29,680 nucleotides of DNA from an uncultured Lachnospiraceae bacterium (GTDB taxonomy: Bacteria > Bacillota > Clostridia > Lachnospirales > Lachnospiraceae): assembly GCA_910578605.1 (NCBI GenBank), contig CAJTQG010000037.1, positions 1 to 29,680 of the forward strand. The letters run 5' to 3'. Position 1 is the stretch's first letter. Every line of letters begins with the position of its first letter. The notes beneath the pieces were generated by a model that was given only the letters and a program-made list of their open reading frames with translations, was not told where the DNA came from and did not search any database. This document shows positions 6,112 to 14,052 of this stretch, piece after piece. The translations under genes and the position numbers were made by a program.

Positions 6112-7642
6112 CCAGAGGGAAGCCCTGCCGGAGCGTTTTCGCTGTCATCCTTCTATTATATTGGAGGATATAGGTGCTTTTTTCATTGTGATTATGATTG
6201 TCATTATAGGCAATGTGGGAGATGAGCTTGGGGAAATTCAGAGAGGAGGATGGCAGTCCCCTGATGCCATGTTTACATTATGGCTGATACTGGGGGGATT
6301 TATCTTCGTATTTGGGTTGTTTATAGGGATTTTTGTACGCAGGTGGTCTAAAACGTTTATCTCTATTGTGGATAATACAATTGTGTGGGAAAAAAATACG
6401 CTGAACAAAAAGAAAAACACAATTGGTATCAAAAATATTTCCAATGTAAATATTGAGCAAAATATATTGGAGATGATTTTGGGAACTTGCAAGGTGAAGT
6501 TGGACACAAACAGTCTTTCCACAGCTGACAGCACAGATTTTAAAATTGTCCTAAAGAAGTCGAGGGCAGATCTGTTTAGAAAGCGGGTTATGGAATTGAT
6601 GAATGAGGCGGAGGGTGAGGAGAGCTCGGCAGAGACAGAGAGTGGGCAGTCAAGTGTCTTGGATATATTTGAGGAGAAAAACTATGATGTGACAGCATCT
6701 GTCTTAGACATATTTTTTCATGGTTTGTGTTCTATTCACATTTTTACAGTGGTGTTGGCTATCAGCTCCGTTGTAGGTATTTATTTTACAATTAAGAATG
6801 TGGGGGGAAGGGCAGGCGACCTTCTGTCCATGTTATCTGCGATTATCGCTATTGCCTTTGTGTTTTTTTCAGCAGTGTACAATATCGCCAAAGGTTTTTT
6901 CCGGTATTATGGTTTTCAGGCAAAACGATTTCAAAATAAAATATATTTGAGATATGGTTTGTTTAAAAAAGTGAATTATGCCATTCCTGTCAGTAAAATC
7001 AATGCTGTTTGCTTAAACCAGACGTTGATTGCCAGAATATGCAGAAGGTATTCTGTGGAGCTTGTCAATGTAGGTATGGGAGATGAGAATCAGGAGGAAT
7101 CCTCCTTTTTATTGTGGTTTAACAGTCTAGAACAAATAAGGGAATATTTGAATATTTTGCTGCCGGAATTTGAAATGTGGGAAGCTAATCAGAAAATAAC
7201 TTGTGAGAAGCAGCCATTGTCTAGTATTTTTGTGAAGCTGTTTTCTACTGTCTGGTATATTCTTCTCTTGGCAGGGCTTATATGGTTTTTTAATGAATTT
7301 GAAAAGAACTTTGTGCTGCCGGTATGTATATATGGCGGGGCACTGCTGGTCATTATGTGGCTGAATATTTTATTGTCTATGTTAAATGATGGTGTAAGCT
7401 TTGGCAGCAAATATATGATTACCATCTATGGGCGGTTTGGAAAAACATATAAATGGATTGCTTATGATAAAGTACAGTATGTGCAGTTAAAGCAAAACAT
7501 TTGGATGAAAAAGCTGGGAATTATAAAGGGTAATGTGTTCGTGCTTGCTTCATTGAAAAACAGAGTTCAGAATTTACCTTTCTTTTCAACAAAAAATGTA
7601 GAATTGCTAAAGGAAAGGATGTTGAATAGCCCAGAGAGGTGA
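6098..7642 (+). CDS. Large PH-domain membrane protein (YdbT-like)
   Basis: A 514-residue protein with repeated two-helix plus PH units. Membrane pairs lie at about 24-45/60-88, 205-230/240-265 and 375-395/400-420, each followed by a beta-rich bPH2 block: FISIVDNTIVWEK..., YYGFQAKRFQNKIYLRYGLFKKVNYAIPVSKINAV and KYMITIYGRFGKTYKWIAYDKVQYVQLKQN. The pattern is that of YdbT. Its partner is the preceding small PH protein; the start codon lies inside the end of that gene, with AAAGGAGGGG just before it, so the two are translationally coupled. Several ATGs exist upstream in frame but lack this ribosome site. The likely role is membrane or cell-envelope homeostasis; no enzymatic motif is seen. Confidence 0.85.
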   Translation: MGNNSQREALPERFRCHPSIILEDIGAFFIVIMIVIIGNVGDELGEIQRGGWQSPDAMFTLWLILGGFIFVFGLFIGIFVRRWSKTFISIVDNTIVWEKNTLNKKKNTIGIKNISNVNIEQNILEMILGTCKVKLDTNSLSTADSTDFKIVLKKSRADLFRKRVMELMNEAEGEESSAETESGQSSVLDIFEEKNYDVTASVLDIFFHGLCSIHIFTVVLAISSVVGIYFTIKNVGGRAGDLLSMLSAIIAIAFVFFSAVYNIAKGFFRYYGFQAKRFQNKIYLRYGLFKKVNYAIPVSKINAVCLNQTLIARICRRYSVELVNVGMGDENQEESSFLLWFNSLEQIREYLNILLPEFEMWEANQKITCEKQPLSSIFVKLFSTVWYILLLAGLIWFFNEFEKNFVLPVCIYGGALLVIMWLNILLSMLNDGVSFGSKYMITIYGRFGKTYKWIAYDKVQYVQLKQNIWMKKLGIIKGNVFVLASLKNRVQNLPFFSTKNVELLKERMLNSPER

Positions 7643-7698
7643 CAAACAAATACAAACAAGAAAGTGATAAAGAATACACACAGGAAAGGAGTGATTCT

Positions 7699-7854
7699 AT
7701 GAGGCGAAAAGCACAGGCGTTATATCAAAACGGAGCCAAGAACTTCTTTGCCTATGCAGAATAGCAGAGATATAGAATTCTGTATGGGCGAATAAAGGTA
7801 TATGTGCTGCTGTTTCTGCACTTTATTTATTTTAAGATAAATAAGGAGCGTTGA
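7699..7854 (+). pseudogene. Small frame interrupted by one amber codon
   Basis: ATG at 7699 follows AAAGGAG at a good 8-nt spacing and opens MRRKAQALYQ..., which reaches TAG at 7762-7764 after 21 codons. The same frame then stays open for another 29 codons, including a hydrophobic stretch (VYVLLFLHFIYF), and stops at TGA 7852-7854, two bases before the CD3324 ATG. The tight packing suggests a former 51-codon gene broken by a single TAG. A 21-residue peptide or amber readthrough is also possible. I recognise no family. Confidence 0.4.
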
Positions 7855-7856
7855 AG

Positions 7857-8114
7857 ATGAAATATTTAAATGCAGCAGGAATATTACCGGAACACTTATT
7901 GAAAGAGCTTCAAAAGTATGTGGATGGAGAGATTCTGTATATTCCAAAGGCCTCCTCAAAAAAAGAATGGGGAGCCGTTAATGGTTCACGGGCATTCTAT
8001 CAAGAGAGAAACAAAGAAATTCAAAGACTCTTTCAATTAGGATTTTCCGTAAATGCGTTGGCAAAACGATATGGTCTTGCATATAGCACCATCAAAAAAA
8101 TAGTGTATGGATAA
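7857..8114 (+). CDS. CD3324 family protein, helix-turn-helix type
   Basis: An 85-residue protein matching the CD3324 family of Firmicutes: N-terminal MKYLNAAGILPEHLLKELQKYVDGEILYIP, a conserved W (KKEWG), RAFYQERNKEIQRLFQLG, and a C-terminal helix-turn-helix (VNALAKRYGLAYSTIKKIVYG). The N-terminal half probably packs against the HTH; targets are unknown. A TTG at 7851 is in frame, but GGAG is spaced 8 nt from the ATG at 7857. It is the last gene before a strong terminator and may be the local regulator of the PH-domain operon, which is a guess from position only. Confidence 0.85.
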   Translation: MKYLNAAGILPEHLLKELQKYVDGEILYIPKASSKKEWGAVNGSRAFYQERNKEIQRLFQLGFSVNALAKRYGLAYSTIKKIVYG

Positions 8115-8117
8115 TGG

Positions 8118-8153
8118 AAAGACGCCTGTGGGATACAACACGGGCGTCTTTTT
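8118..8153 (+). terminator. Strong Rho-independent terminator
   Basis: AAAGACGCCTGTG (8118-8130) pairs with CACGGGCGTCTTT (8139-8151), 13 bp with one G-T pair and an 8-base loop, followed by a T run. It ends the PH-domain/CD3324 operon. Confidence 0.9.
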
Positions 8154-8202
8154 GCAGTAAGTTTGATTATAACCATTCTCTCTACTTGTGAGTCAGCAAT
8201 AG

Positions 8203-8254
8203 ATTTCATACAATGGTATTGAAATGTAACAGTTCAGCCAGGCCGCTGAACTGT
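8203..8254. other. Two adjacent hairpins
   Basis: ATTTCATAC (8203-8211) pairs with GTATTGAAAT (8216-8225) with one bulged T and loop AATG. Three bases later ACAGTTCAGC (8229-8238) pairs perfectly with GCTGAACTGT (8245-8254) around the loop CAGGCC. No T tract follows, so they are not terminators. They lie between the operon terminator and the acyltransferase remnant, so they may belong to the lost 5' part of that locus. Confidence 0.5.
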
Positions 8255-8331
8255 GAGGAAAATGCACACAGAACGGAAGGAGAAATGAGGAATGAAAGAT
8301 ATCATGACCAGGCAATTTAGTATATTGGGGA

Positions 8332-8856
8332 TTGGTTCTTCCATTTGCATCACAACAAACCCTAACCGTTATGGATTGTGTTGGGAATTTTGCTGTTATA
8401 GAATGTAACTGCAATCATGTTGAAGTAATAGAGCCAACAGAGCATAACGGTTTTGTTGTAGCTGCAAACGGCTTTGTTTCTCAAAAAATGAGGGAATACA
8501 ATAACTATGCCATAGAGGATTGGCATTCAGAGGAAAGGTACTCGGTTGCCTATCATGCCTTAAGAGAAAATAAAAATCATTTTTCTGCTGAATTGGCAAA
8601 GGATATTTTATCGGGTAAACATGGCTTTATGTGTCAATATGAAAGAGACAAGGGAGTAGATACAGTGTGGTCAGTTATTTACGATGTGAAGAATAAAAAG
8701 ATTTTTAGGGTTGAGGGAAATCCATCACGGAAAAAGTTTGTGGAAGATAAGAGAATGAAATTTGAAAATGAAGGGGAAGGACATACTATGAGAACAATGG
8801 GAAATAGGAGTCTAGCTTTGAAAAAATTTCTCTATGCTTTATTTTTCACTATATGA
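8332..8856 (+). pseudogene. C45-type acyltransferase/amide hydrolase, N-terminally truncated remnant
   Basis: The frame (about 174 codons) matches only the C-terminal half of the C45 / acyl-CoA:6-aminopenicillanate acyltransferase-like Ntn hydrolases: P.ASQQTLTVMDCVGNFAVIECN, then GFVVAANGFVS, WHSEERYSVAYHAL and DTVWSVIYDVKNKKIFRVEGNPSRKKF. The N-terminal region, with the autocatalytic nucleophile Cys and the oxyanion residues, is absent; an in-frame TGA lies at 8305-8307 and no homologous frame is visible before 8325. There is no proper start or ribosome site; the first possible start is a TTG at 8332. The tail after RMKFENEGEG is also unusual. It is most likely a decayed gene; a frameshifted N-terminus in 8260-8330 was not found. 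Confidence 0.7.
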
Positions 8857-8932
8857 ATGATTGGCTGTATGAAAAGAAATTAAGATATTGAAACTTGACG
8901 ATGATAAAATGAAATAAAATATTCTGTTTTCT

Positions 8933-8961
8933 TTTACAAAAGAGGTCAAACGTGGTATAGT
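8933..8961 (+). promoter_or_regulatory. Promoter of the chemoreceptor gene
   Basis: TTTACA (8933-8938) and TATAGT (8956-8961) have a 17-bp spacer, 58 bp upstream of the chosen ATG. This is a vegetative-type promoter, not the TAAA/GCCGATAA motility sigma-D type often used for chemotaxis genes. Confidence 0.7.
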
Positions 8962-9019
8962 AAATGGTAATATTTCCATGAAACTTATGAATACAGCAAT
9001 GGATGAGGAGGAACAGAAT

Positions 9020-10894
9020 ATGAAGAAAATATTTACAAAGAACCTGTGTATTTACATGGTTTCAGCTCTCTTGGTTGTAGTTTTAGGGATTTTTAGTATG
9101 CAGACCTTAACGAACCAATGGGCAAACACAAAAAATAGTAATGACAAGTTAAGCTTAGTGAAGGAAAAGCTTGCGGGAAATCAACAGGAAATTGAACATT
9201 TAAAGGAAAGTATGGGAGAGGATAATCTCTCAAAGACAAAAGCATTTGCACAGATGATTCAAATGCAGCCATCTATTATTTCTGATAAGACAAAATTAAA
9301 TGAATTAAAAGAAGAGTTAAATGTAAATGAACTCCATGTTATTGATGAAAATGGAATTATTACCCATAGTACAATTGATGAATATGTGGGCTTTGATATG
9401 GGAAGCGGTGAGCAGTCCGCAGAGTTTTTAAAAATTATAGATGATCCAACTATGGTAATTGTGCAGGAGCCTCAGCTCAATGCAGCGGAAGGTATCTTGA
9501 TGCAGTATGTAGGTGTGGGAAGAAAGGATGCAAAGGGACTTGTGCAGGTAGGCATTCGTCCTGAGGTTCTGGAGAATTTGCTGATAGGTACGGCTATGGA
9601 CAAAGTGTTAAAGGAAATTGATTTCGGAAGCACAGGCTACATATTTGCCATAGACAAGGAAACTAAGCTGGTGACAGCACACAAGGATGGCTCCCTTGTA
9701 GGAAAGGATGCTAAGGAAGTTGGGTTGGATATATCCGGCGCAGGAAAAGGAAAGGTAAAAGTAAACGGGGTTACTGGATACTATGTGTCGGAGGAATATG
9801 AAGGAACGATTATTGGCACATTTATGCCATCTAAAGAATACTATGAGAAAAGATGGAATCAGACATTGATAGTGTCTGTCAGTATGTTAATTATATTTTC
9901 AGTTTTGTTATATATGATTAACCGCATGGTAGATCAAAAGATTGTGAGGGGAATTAATCGGATTACCAATTCCATGAAGAATATAGCGGACGGAGATTTC
10001 TCTGTGATAGTGGATGAAAAAGGAAATCATGAGTTTGAGGTGTTAAGTTCAAGTATCAACAAGATGGTACAGGGCATCCGTGCAAAGATGACAGAAAATG
10101 ATTCCCTGTTAGAGAAGCAGAAGCAGGATGTGGAAAGTAATCTGGCATTGATTGAAAATATTAAAAATGTATGCGCCAATATTGAGGGCGTGTCACAGGA
10201 AACATTGGAAAATGCTCAGGCAATTCATAATGGCACAGGGGAACAGGAGCAGGTGGTTCGTGATTTGAGGAAAACTATGGATGAGCTGGTGCAGAAATTA
10301 AATACCAGTGCAGATGCCTCCGCAGAGATTTCCAAGTCAACTGTTGCTACAGTGGAAAATATGCTGATGGGAAGAAAGAAGATGGAAGAACTAGAGTCAT
10401 CCATAGAAAAAATCAGCAGTACCTCCATGGAGATTGAGAAGATTATTGGTGAGATTAACTCCATTGCTCAGCAGACGAATATGCTGTCCCTCAATGCTTC
10501 TATTGAAGCTGCCAGGGCAGGGGAACAGGGACGGGGCTTTGCGGTTGTTGCAACACAGGTAGGAGAACTGGCAGCTAGGAGCTCCCAGGCGGCCAAGGAG
10601 ACAGGCGAGCTAATTATGAGTTCTATACAGGCAGTGGAGGATGGTAAGAAAATTACCAGACAAACGGTAGATGAATTTGACAATATGGCGAACGGAATAG
10701 AAAAAGCAAGCCACGATGTGGAACAGATATCTGCGTTGGTTCGTCAGAATGTGGATATTGTATCACAGGCGATGGATGGTTTGGAGCATATTTCAGATGT
10801 GGTTGACCGCAATGTGGGAATCTCTCAAAACAGCGAACAGGTTTCTGCTGTGATGGCACAAGAGGCTGGAAAGCTGCTTGAGTTAGTGGAATAG
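9020..10894 (+). CDS. Methyl-accepting chemotaxis protein with Cache-type sensor
   Basis: A 624-residue transmembrane chemoreceptor. A membrane helix at about 8-27 is followed by an extracellular sensor (about 30-278) of Cache type (LHVIDENGIITHST, then GYIFAIDKETKLVTAHKDGSLVG). A second helix lies at about 282-302 (LIVSVSMLIIFSVLLYMI), then HAMP (303-355) and the coiled-coil signalling domain. The hairpin tip contains the conserved IAQQTNMLSLNASIEAARAG and GRGFAVVA..VG.LA. It would control CheA. Its ligand is unknown. No CheW/CheA gene is present, so it is an orphan receptor. An ATG at 8978 is in frame, but GAGGAGG lies 8 nt before the ATG at 9020, which is chosen. It has its own promoter and terminator and is monocistronic. 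Confidence 0.92.
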   Translation: MKKIFTKNLCIYMVSALLVVVLGIFSMQTLTNQWANTKNSNDKLSLVKEKLAGNQQEIEHLKESMGEDNLSKTKAFAQMIQMQPSIISDKTKLNELKEELNVNELHVIDENGIITHSTIDEYVGFDMGSGEQSAEFLKIIDDPTMVIVQEPQLNAAEGILMQYVGVGRKDAKGLVQVGIRPEVLENLLIGTAMDKVLKEIDFGSTGYIFAIDKETKLVTAHKDGSLVGKDAKEVGLDISGAGKGKVKVNGVTGYYVSEEYEGTIIGTFMPSKEYYEKRWNQTLIVSVSMLIIFSVLLYMINRMVDQKIVRGINRITNSMKNIADGDFSVIVDEKGNHEFEVLSSSINKMVQGIRAKMTENDSLLEKQKQDVESNLALIENIKNVCANIEGVSQETLENAQAIHNGTGEQEQVVRDLRKTMDELVQKLNTSADASAEISKSTVATVENMLMGRKKMEELESSIEKISSTSMEIEKIIGEINSIAQQTNMLSLNASIEAARAGEQGRGFAVVATQVGELAARSSQAAKETGELIMSSIQAVEDGKKITRQTVDEFDNMANGIEKASHDVEQISALVRQNVDIVSQAMDGLEHISDVVDRNVGISQNSEQVSAVMAQEAGKLLELVE

Positions 10895-10937
10895 TTTGCT
10901 TGGGTTTTATCTGATTTTATAAAAATAGAATATATAA

Positions 10938-10983
10938 AAAATTCTCCTGTCTGGTGGAAAATTACCAGGCAGGAGAATTTTTT
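10938..10983 (+). terminator. Strong terminator after the chemoreceptor gene
   Basis: An 18-bp stem is formed by 10938-10955 and 10964-10981 with one T-G pair and an 8-base loop. It is followed by T's (AATTTTTT). The A run on the other side could let it serve the ABC-F gene on the minus strand too. Confidence 0.9.
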
Positions 10984-11038
10984 ATTATATTATTATATAG
11001 GAACGTTCATTTTATACAATGAAAATTTGACAGGTTTA

Positions 11039-12673
11039 TTAGTCTTCATCATCCTCCGGTTTTACGGAGACGGCAGTTCTTTTTCTTGCCATTTCATCAC
11101 TGGCTAAATATTCATCGTAAGTAGTAATCTTATCAATCAAAGAGCCATTAACCAGCTCCATAATACGATTTGCTGTAGTCTGTACAAACTGGTGATCATG
11201 GCAGGTAAACAGAACAACGCCCGGAAATTTAATCAATCCATTATTTAATGCAGTAATACTTTCCATATCCAAGTGATTGGTTGGTTCGTCCAAAATCAAT
11301 ACATTGGAGCCGCTAATCATCATTTTGGAGAGCAGACAACGAACTTTCTCACCACCGGATAACACACGAACTTTTTTCACGCCGTCATCCCCCGCAAAAA
11401 GCATTCTGCCAAGGAAACCGCGAACATAGGTGGCATCCTTTTCCTCAGAAAATTGTGTAAGCCATTCTACAATCGTATCGTCACAGTCAAAATCCTTTGT
11501 GTTATCTTTAGGGAAGTATCCTTGGGTGGTGGTAACTCCCCACTTGTATGTTCCGCTGTCCGGCTCCATTTCACCGGCCAGAATCTTAAACAGAGTGGTG
11601 GTGGCAATTTCATCGGAGCCTACAAAGGCAATTTTATCTTCTCTGCCCACAATAAAGGAGATATTATCTAGTACCTTCACCCCATCGATAGTTTTACTTA
11701 AGTTTTCCACCTGGAGCACTTCATTTCCAATTTCCCGATTGGGGCGAAAATCAATGTAAGGATATTTACGGCTGGACGGTTTGATTTCATCCAATTCAAT
11801 TTTTTCTAAAGCTCGCTTGCGGGAAGTAGCTTGTTTGGATTTAGAAGCATTTGCGGAAAATCTTTGAATAAATTCTTGTAATTCCTTGATTTTTTCTTCC
11901 TTTTTTTTGTTGGCCTCTTTCATCTGACGAATTAAGAGCTGACTGGACTCATACCAGAAATCATAGTTGCCGGCATATAGTTGAATTTTAGCATAGTCAA
12001 TATCTGCAATTTGGGTACATACTTTATTGAGGAAGTATCGGTCATGGGATACTACAATTACAGTATTTTCAAAGTTAATTAAGAATTCTTCCAGCCAAGC
12101 AATGGCATCTAAATCTAAGTGGTTTGTAGGCTCGTCCAGCAGAAGAATGTCAGGATTGCCGAATAATGCCTGTGCGAGAAGTACCTTTACCTTCTCGGAA
12201 CCCGTTAATTCACTCATTAATTTGTAATGCAGTGCAGTGTCAATTCCCAATCCGTTTAAGAGCATAGCGGCGTCGGACTCTGCCTCCCATCCGTTCATAG
12301 CCGCAAATTCTCCTTCCAGCTCACTGGCTTTAATGCCGTCCTCGTCAGTGAAATCTTCCTTGGCATAGAGTTCTTCCTTCTCCTTCATGATTTCATACAG
12401 CCTAGCATTACCCATAATAACCGTATCTAAAACAGGATAGGCATCATATTTAAAATGGTCCTGCTGCAGAAAGGAAAGTCTTTGACCTGGAGTGATGGAA
12501 ATATCACCTTTGGACGGTTCTAACTGTCCGGATAATATTTTCAGAAAGGTGGACTTGCCAGCGCCATTTGCACCAATTAAACCATAACAATTTCCCTCTG
12601 TAAATTTAATATTTACATCTTCAAATAAAGCTTTTTTTCCGATTCTTAATGTAACATTATTTGCACTAATCAT
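11039..12673 (-). CDS. ABC-F family ATPase, YbiT-like
   Basis: A 544-residue soluble protein with two nucleotide-binding domains and no membrane helices. NBD1 has Walker A GANGAGKST (34-42), a modified signature LTGSEK (156-161) and Walker B ILLLDEPTNHLD (176-187). The charged inter-domain linker (245-300) is the part that in ABC-F proteins enters the ribosome. NBD2 has an intact LSGGEK (438-443) and DEPTNHLD (462-469), but its Walker A reads GSDEIATTT and lacks the GK pair. Both deviations are, as far as I recall, typical of the YbiT branch. The role is ribosome-associated translation support; antibiotic resistance is possible but not indicated. An in-frame TTG at 12706 exists; the ATG at 12673 starts the conserved MISANNVTL. 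AAAGGG lies 12 nt before it. Confidence 0.9.
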   Translation of the reverse strand: MISANNVTLRIGKKALFEDVNIKFTEGNCYGLIGANGAGKSTFLKILSGQLEPSKGDISITPGQRLSFLQQDHFKYDAYPVLDTVIMGNARLYEIMKEKEELYAKEDFTDEDGIKASELEGEFAAMNGWEAESDAAMLLNGLGIDTALHYKLMSELTGSEKVKVLLAQALFGNPDILLLDEPTNHLDLDAIAWLEEFLINFENTVIVVSHDRYFLNKVCTQIADIDYAKIQLYAGNYDFWYESSQLLIRQMKEANKKKEEKIKELQEFIQRFSANASKSKQATSRKRALEKIELDEIKPSSRKYPYIDFRPNREIGNEVLQVENLSKTIDGVKVLDNISFIVGREDKIAFVGSDEIATTTLFKILAGEMEPDSGTYKWGVTTTQGYFPKDNTKDFDCDDTIVEWLTQFSEEKDATYVRGFLGRMLFAGDDGVKKVRVLSGGEKVRCLLSKMMISGSNVLILDEPTNHLDMESITALNNGLIKFPGVVLFTCHDHQFVQTTANRIMELVNGSLIDKITTYDEYLASDEMARKRTAVSVKPEDDED

Positions 12674-12741
12674 ATCTTGAAATAACCCTTTCTTTTCATT
12701 TTTCAAAAGTTGTTACTGTTTGCAACTGTTTTATTGGCATG

Positions 12742-12759
12742 CCCATAAAATTCTATGGG
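12742..12759. other. Small inverted repeat upstream of the ABC-F gene
   Basis: CCCATA (12742-12747) and TATGGG (12754-12759) flank a six-base spacer. It lies in the 174-bp space between the ABC-F start and the end of the exporter operon. No T run follows on either strand, so it may be an operator or leader hairpin. No convincing promoter could be assigned in this space. Confidence 0.35.
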
Positions 12760-12847
12760 AACAGCTGTAAAGAAATGTGCACTTAAAATTGCAACAATAG
12801 TAATGTAACAGTATTGGGGGATTTTGGCAACCCTTAATTCATATTTT

Positions 12848-14023
12848 TTATAAATTTATCCGCCTTTGGTGTATTTGATGTATGACAATCATTAGGATGA
12901 TTAAAAGTATTCCAATGATACCCATTTGAGCCAGCTGATATAAACTGCCTTGAAAATTTAAAAAATAATAGGGAGGAAGGAGCAGTCTTAAAAGCTTAAG
13001 GGAGGGAATGTATATGGAGAAGTCTGTAAACACAGGGCAGGCAGCCAGGCTGATTAAAGCTGTGATTGGCAGGGCACAGGCATACACTATTTCTGTGGAG
13101 AGAACAAGCCTGAGTAAGCTGCAGAAGCCTGTTACTAGCAGACAGTAAAAGAGCATGCCAAAGAACTCTGTAAAAAATGAGGTATGGAAACCGGACAGAA
13201 AAATACATAGCAGGGAGGCAATGCCGGTGTAAAATACAGGAATCCATACAGTAATAAACTGCACATAGCCGGAAAGCTTTCCTGAAACCTGCTGGTAAAT
13301 TCCGTTTTTATAATCTGTATACCAAAGCAGGCCTCCTGAAAAGCCGGCAGACAATATCAATACCGCAAGCATGCCCCGTATAGGTAACATCAGGTAATCT
13401 AGAGGATGCTCTGCTATGGAACTATCCGCGTTGGTATTTCCGTTTTCGGAATAGCCATATTCAAAGGTGAAGGTACTGTCATTTGAGCGATAATGGTCAT
13501 ACTTGCTTTTCAATTCCTTTTGGATGTGTTGGGAATCCATGTAAGAAAAGATATCTTCCTTGCTGACAAATTTTTGTAAAATGTCAAAGGAGTATTCCTG
13601 AATAATAGCACCGTAAACTTTTTCATTGAGCATTTTGACGGACATGGAGTCAGGAGGATAAAATACTTGAATCGTGTCATTGCTTCCGTTTTTATCTAAG
13701 GCTTCTAAAAGGTTGTCTGGAAGAAAATACCCACAGTCAATTTTCTTTGTTTTAATATCGTGGAGCAAACGGTTCTTGTCTTGGTAGCCATAAAATTTTA
13801 CAATGTCCTTGTCCTCTAGCAAAATTTCATAGGTTGATTTGGCAAGGTGATCTGCTTTTGTAAGATTTAAGTAAACTCCTGCCTGTATGGTGCTGTCGGT
13901 CTTTTTGGTAAGCTTCGTCAGGGCAAAAGTGCACAGGGGAAGAAGCAGTAAGAGGATGAGAAAAGATGGTTTTTTCAGCAGCCGTTTGCTGTATAAGATG
14001 AACCATATAAAATACCGTTTCAT
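12848..14023 (-). CDS. ABC-2 type transporter permease
   Basis: A 391-residue membrane protein of ABC-2 exporter layout. One N-terminal helix (about 20-36) is followed by a large extracytoplasmic domain (40-205, including TKKIDCGYFLPDNLLEAL, a form of the 'a.vviP..f' motif) and five to six helices between 210 and 385. It is the last gene of the exporter operon and would form the pore with the adjacent permease, powered by the ATPase encoded at 17055-17726. The two permeases differ in sequence, so a heterodimer is likely. No strong terminator is visible after it. The substrate is unknown. Confidence 0.85.
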   Translation of the reverse strand: MKRYFIWFILYSKRLLKKPSFLILLLLLPLCTFALTKLTKKTDSTIQAGVYLNLTKADHLAKSTYEILLEDKDIVKFYGYQDKNRLLHDIKTKKIDCGYFLPDNLLEALDKNGSNDTIQVFYPPDSMSVKMLNEKVYGAIIQEYSFDILQKFVSKEDIFSYMDSQHIQKELKSKYDHYRSNDSTFTFEYGYSENGNTNADSSIAEHPLDYLMLPIRGMLAVLILSAGFSGGLLWYTDYKNGIYQQVSGKLSGYVQFITVWIPVFYTGIASLLCIFLSGFHTSFFTEFFGMLFYCLLVTGFCSLLRLVLSTEIVYACALPITALISLAACPVFTDFSIYIPSLKLLRLLLPPYYFLNFQGSLYQLAQMGIIGILLIILMIVIHQIHQRRINL

Positions 14024-14052
14024 GGACTGATTCCTTTCTATTATTTATTAAG

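Noticed and set aside
7643..7698. Terminator between the PH-domain genes and CD3324
   Set aside because: No stem with a T run is present, so the genes were kept as one likely operon.
8203..8254. ANTAR-type dual-hairpin target
   Set aside because: The first loop is four bases and the second loop starts with C, not the expected A at loop position 1, and no downstream terminator is paired with it.
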